From Desulfobulbaceae bacterium (lineage in GTDB: Bacteria > Desulfobacterota > Desulfobulbia > Desulfobulbales > SURF-16), in NCBI GenBank assembly GCA_020444175.1, contig JAHLLM010000008.1, forward strand, positions 91,330 through 155,329: a stretch of 64,000 nucleotides of DNA. Reading direction: 5' to 3'. Of this stretch, positions 61,351 to 64,000 are shown piece after piece. Within the stretch, counting starts at the first letter, position 1; every line of letters starts with the position of its first letter. Below the pieces are notes generated by a model that saw nothing but the letters and a program-made list of their open reading frames with translations, was not told where the DNA came from and did no database searches. The translations under genes were made by a program, and so were the position numbers.

Positions 61351-61585
61351 TTTGTAGAGGTTCAGATTTAATCCGACTGATTTCCCCTTTTCTAAAGCAA
61401 TCGGGCAATTCGTTTCTTTGTGTATTGATCCAGAGTGATTGATGAGTTGCCCAAAATGCTTATAACGCAGGAAGGCGCACGTTACACAAGATACTATTGC
61501 AAGTTTACCCATTTTATCGACAATAAGGAGCATTCCTCTGGATCTGATAATTAGTAATTTATACATTCCCATTGAAAAAGACGGG

Positions 61586-63106
61586 ATGGATGAGTATGTA
61601 AAAGCCGTTTCACAAAAGATGCAAACAGGCGAAGCGCTGTCCATCGCGAAAATCTTGAGCAAATCACTTGATTTAAAAAATCAAGAACAATTCTTTTATA
61701 AAATGTCATTTGTTGTCAGCATTCATGACAGCTTTAAAAACAAGCAAAAATTCCCAGTATATACAGAACAAATAAAGGCTAACAGGAATGCCGCAAACAT
61801 GAAGGACAAACCTATTATCGTTGGTTTTGGACCCGCCGGCATGTTTGCGGCTCTTGAACTTATTGATTGCGGGTATAAACCTGTAATCTTTGAACGGGGC
61901 AAAAAGATAGAGGACCGCTCAATTGATGTTCAAAGATTTATAAAAGAACGGCAGTTAAACCCTGAGTCAAATATCCAATTTGGTGAAGGGGGAGCCGGTT
62001 CATACTCGGACGGCAAGTTGTTTTCCCGCAGAAATAATAACACAAGCTACGTAAACCGTGTGTTGCATACCTTTGTTAAATTTGGTGCGCCTGCAGAAAT
62101 AGAATATATCAGCAAGCCCCATTTGGGGACTGATGTGTTGTGCAAAATAGTTCGTAACATAAGGCTCTATATCCTCGAACGGGGTGGTGAAATACATTAT
62201 GAGTCCAAAATGACGGACATCCTGATATCTGAGGGCAAGGCCTCAGGTATCATAATAAATGGAGAAAAGGAATATCTTTCCTCAAGCATCTATATTGCTT
62301 TAGGGCATTCTGCTCGTGATACAGTTGAGATGATGCATAAAAAAGGTGTTGCCCTTGAACAGAGGCCAATTTCTGTTGGTGTGAGAATTGAGCATCCTGT
62401 TGAAACTATAAACCTTATGCGCTATGGGAACAAATATAAGGATTTCAAAAAATTAGGAGCTGCAACCTATTCTCTTAATTTTACCAACCGAAAAATTAAA
62501 AGGGGAGTTTATACATTCTGCATGTGTCCGGGAGGTGAGATCGTCAATGCTTCATCTGAGCAAGGCCTGCTTGTTTTAAACGGTATGAGCTATTCACGGA
62601 GATCATCACCATTTTCAAATGCAGCGCTGGTTGTAAGCTGTCATGCCGATGATTACAGATCAAGCAGTCCGCTTGCTGGAATAGAGTTCCAAAAGGAGAT
62701 TGAGCGAAAGGCCTTTAACGAAGGAGGAAGAAACTGGAAAGTTCCTGCCCAGAATTTGATGCATTTTTTAGGTGAAAAGAGCTCTGCAGGCTTGCGTGAA
62801 AACTCGTACAAGATGGGGGCCTTCCCTGCTGATATGACTGATATCTTTCCAGGATTTGTCGTTGAACAACTGCTGGCGGCATTTAAGAAATGGAAAGAAG
62901 AAGTGCCCTTATTTGTTTCAGATCAAGCGATATTGTTAGGAGCGGAAACAAGAACTTCATCTCCTGTTCGGATAAAACGCAATGACAGATTTGAATCAGT
63001 AAATATAAAAAATTTATATCCCATAGGCGAAGGTTCAGGCTATACAGGAGGAATAACGAGTTCTGCCGCAGATGCCATAAGGGCTGTCGAACTCCACGTT
63101 GAGTAA
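61586..63106 (+). CDS. FAD-dependent oxidoreductase of the COG2509 type
   Basis: The 506-residue protein has an N-terminal ferredoxin-like part (1-70), the FAD Rossmann motif PIIVGFGPAGMFAALEL near 78, GEGGAGSYSDGKLFSR, GHSARDTVEMM and the C-terminal PIGEGSGYTGGITSSAADAI. Members are uncharacterised flavin dehydrogenases. The frame is open upstream: the residues just before this ATG (IISNLYIPIEKDG) look like the family's true N terminus, yet no ATG, GTG or TTG is in frame there. AAGGAG at 61525-61530 fits a CTG start at 61538. Confidence 0.9.
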   Translation: MDEYVKAVSQKMQTGEALSIAKILSKSLDLKNQEQFFYKMSFVVSIHDSFKNKQKFPVYTEQIKANRNAANMKDKPIIVGFGPAGMFAALELIDCGYKPVIFERGKKIEDRSIDVQRFIKERQLNPESNIQFGEGGAGSYSDGKLFSRRNNNTSYVNRVLHTFVKFGAPAEIEYISKPHLGTDVLCKIVRNIRLYILERGGEIHYESKMTDILISEGKASGIIINGEKEYLSSSIYIALGHSARDTVEMMHKKGVALEQRPISVGVRIEHPVETINLMRYGNKYKDFKKLGAATYSLNFTNRKIKRGVYTFCMCPGGEIVNASSEQGLLVLNGMSYSRRSSPFSNAALVVSCHADDYRSSSPLAGIEFQKEIERKAFNEGGRNWKVPAQNLMHFLGEKSSAGLRENSYKMGAFPADMTDIFPGFVVEQLLAAFKKWKEEVPLFVSDQAILLGAETRTSSPVRIKRNDRFESVNIKNLYPIGEGSGYTGGITSSAADAIRAVELHVE

Positions 63107-63238
63107 GGAAATGATCAAGTTAATTTAATTTCCCGCCTCCTCCACCAACCTGCTGAAAAAATGAAAATCCACCAAGTATCAAGTTGTCATGGCTCATTTT
63201 GCCGTGATGATCAATGTTATCTGTAAAGAGGTGACTGC

Positions 63239-63808
63239 ATGGCACAAGCATTAAGGCACATCTATCAATTAAAAGTCTCCCTTGTGGGGATGAAACCGCC
63301 GATCTGGCGAATATTTTTAATAGCCGACTCTGTGACACTTCGAGAATTACACGAAGCTATTCAAATCGTCATGGGTTGGACCAACACCCACCTTTATGAG
63401 TTCGTTGCTGGTCGAAAGAGATATGGGGATTTAGACCCTGACTATGATGAATTCAACACCGGTTTGATAGATGCAGGGAGCACAAAATTCTCTGCTGTAA
63501 TGCGCAAGGAAAAGAGCAAGATCAAGTACGAGTATGATTTCGGAGATGGATGGATGCATGACCTTGTGCTTGAGAAGAAGCTGAAATTTGAAACTGACCA
63601 ACAATTACCCTATTGCCTTACTGGACGCCGCGGTTGTCCTCCTGAGGATGTCGGGGGAGTCTGGGGGTATCAGGAATTCCTGGCCATTTATCAAGATGAG
63701 CAGCATCCCGAGCATAATGAAATGGTGGAATGGGCAGGCGATTATTTTCACCCTGAAAATCTCGATTTAGAAGAAATAAACGAGATATTGCGCGAGACAT
63801 TTCAATGA
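63239..63808 (+). CDS. Plasmid pRiA4b ORF-3 family protein
   Basis: The 189-residue protein has the family features YQLKVSLVGMKPPIWRIF, LRELHEAIQIVMGWTNTHLY and YEYDFGDGWMHDLVLE, with CLTGRRGCPPEDVGGVWGY near the C terminus. Members are common on plasmids and in transposon-rich regions, and their function is not established. GAGGTGACTGC precedes the start. It supports the accessory nature of this end of the window. Confidence 0.88.
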   Translation: MAQALRHIYQLKVSLVGMKPPIWRIFLIADSVTLRELHEAIQIVMGWTNTHLYEFVAGRKRYGDLDPDYDEFNTGLIDAGSTKFSAVMRKEKSKIKYEYDFGDGWMHDLVLEKKLKFETDQQLPYCLTGRRGCPPEDVGGVWGYQEFLAIYQDEQHPEHNEMVEWAGDYFHPENLDLEEINEILRETFQ

Positions 63809-63817
63809 ACTTTTTCT

Positions 63818-63920
63818 AACAGGCTGTTGAAAAACTACTGCGCTCGAAGTCTCACTTTGTTCGCTATCTGCTGATACTGCGTCAAAATTCGGCTCAGGTA
63901 AGCGAGCAGAGTGAGACTCC
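63818..63920. repeat. Dispersed palindromic repeat at window end
   Basis: AACAGGCTGTTGAAAAAC opens the element. GAAGTCTCACTTTGTTCGCT (63846-63865) and AGCGAGCAGAGTGAGACTCC (63901-63920) are inverted repeats with three mismatches. It is noncoding and of a type often scattered in genomes of this group. It may continue beyond 63920. Confidence 0.6.
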
Positions 63921-64000
63921 GAAATGCTCATTTACTCCATGTAAACTCAGAACTCCTGACCTCGACACTTGCGTGCAACGAAATAATGACAGGAAAAAGC

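Noticed and set aside
61285..61662. 125-codon minus-strand frame between the small ORF and the flavoprotein
   Set aside because: Some stretches look protein-like, but there is no recognised domain, no ribosome binding site, and it overlaps the start of the flavoprotein gene. It might be a gene remnant.

Overview
The window looks like chromosomal DNA of a strictly anaerobic, probably sulfate- or sulfur-metabolising member of the Desulfobacterota (Desulfobulbales-like). This rests on gene content: an adh-hdrCBA-flxDCBA cluster next to an aldehyde:ferredoxin oxidoreductase, a flavodiiron protein and hybrid-cluster protein pair for O2/NO detoxification, HcpR/FNR-type palindromes, a sigma54 promoter, and dispersed palindromic repeats. 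The species cannot be named from the sequence alone.

Layout. 1-7.4 kb: a two-component pair (histidine kinase, broken by the window edge, and a sigma54 activator), a DUF2721 membrane protein, a large hybrid kinase with an NMT1/THI5-like sensor domain, and an acidic repeat protein. 7.8-13.1 kb: redox and nitrosative-stress genes (NapH-like Fe-S membrane protein, TetR regulator, ferredoxin, flavodiiron protein, cupin, Hcp). 13.3-20.5 kb: a CBS / HPP / tripartite RND efflux operon. The sequence TGTGAA-N6-TTCACA occurs before tetR, before the ferredoxin and before the CBS-HPP-RND operon, so one TetR regulon probably joins these blocks. 20.5-22.0 kb: small exported or hypothetical proteins and a 150-bp palindromic repeat.

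22.4-34.9 kb is an energy-metabolism block. A sigma54 promoter with two matching upstream palindromes precedes an iron alcohol dehydrogenase. HdrCBA and FlxDCBA follow (NADH oxidation coupled to ferredoxin and a disulfide acceptor), then AOR, an unrecognised protein, and a ThiS/MoaD plus ThiF/MoeB pair likely tied to the tungsten or molybdenum cofactor. Together they interconvert ethanol, acetaldehyde and acetate with electron bifurcation or confurcation. 35.0-38.1 kb (minus strand): M28 peptidase, GNAT-nitrilase fusion, and a small exported OB-fold-like protein. 38.5-42.5 kb: a molybdenum hydroxylase operon (iorAB, XdhC, MocA-like). 42.5-46.4 kb (minus): a small cupin and a 1197-residue secreted GDSL hydrolase with seven FG-GAP repeats. 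46.5-49.3 kb is a decayed region with a pseudogene, an IS110 remnant and palindromic repeats.

49.3-59.4 kb is the most striking part: a SWIM/SNF2 helicase gene directly ahead of a complete type I Wadjet (JetABCD) anti-plasmid system. The block is flanked by diverged copies of a tRNA-Arg 5' half with its upstream promoter region. The intact tRNA-Arg(TCT) lies on the right, followed by a 19-bp duplicate of its 3' end. Beyond it are a Fic protein with an AbiEi-like N-terminal part, a COG2509 flavoprotein, a pRiA4b ORF-3-like protein and another dispersed repeat. The right end of the window therefore looks like a tRNA-associated defence/accessory island. No CRISPR array or rRNA gene was seen.
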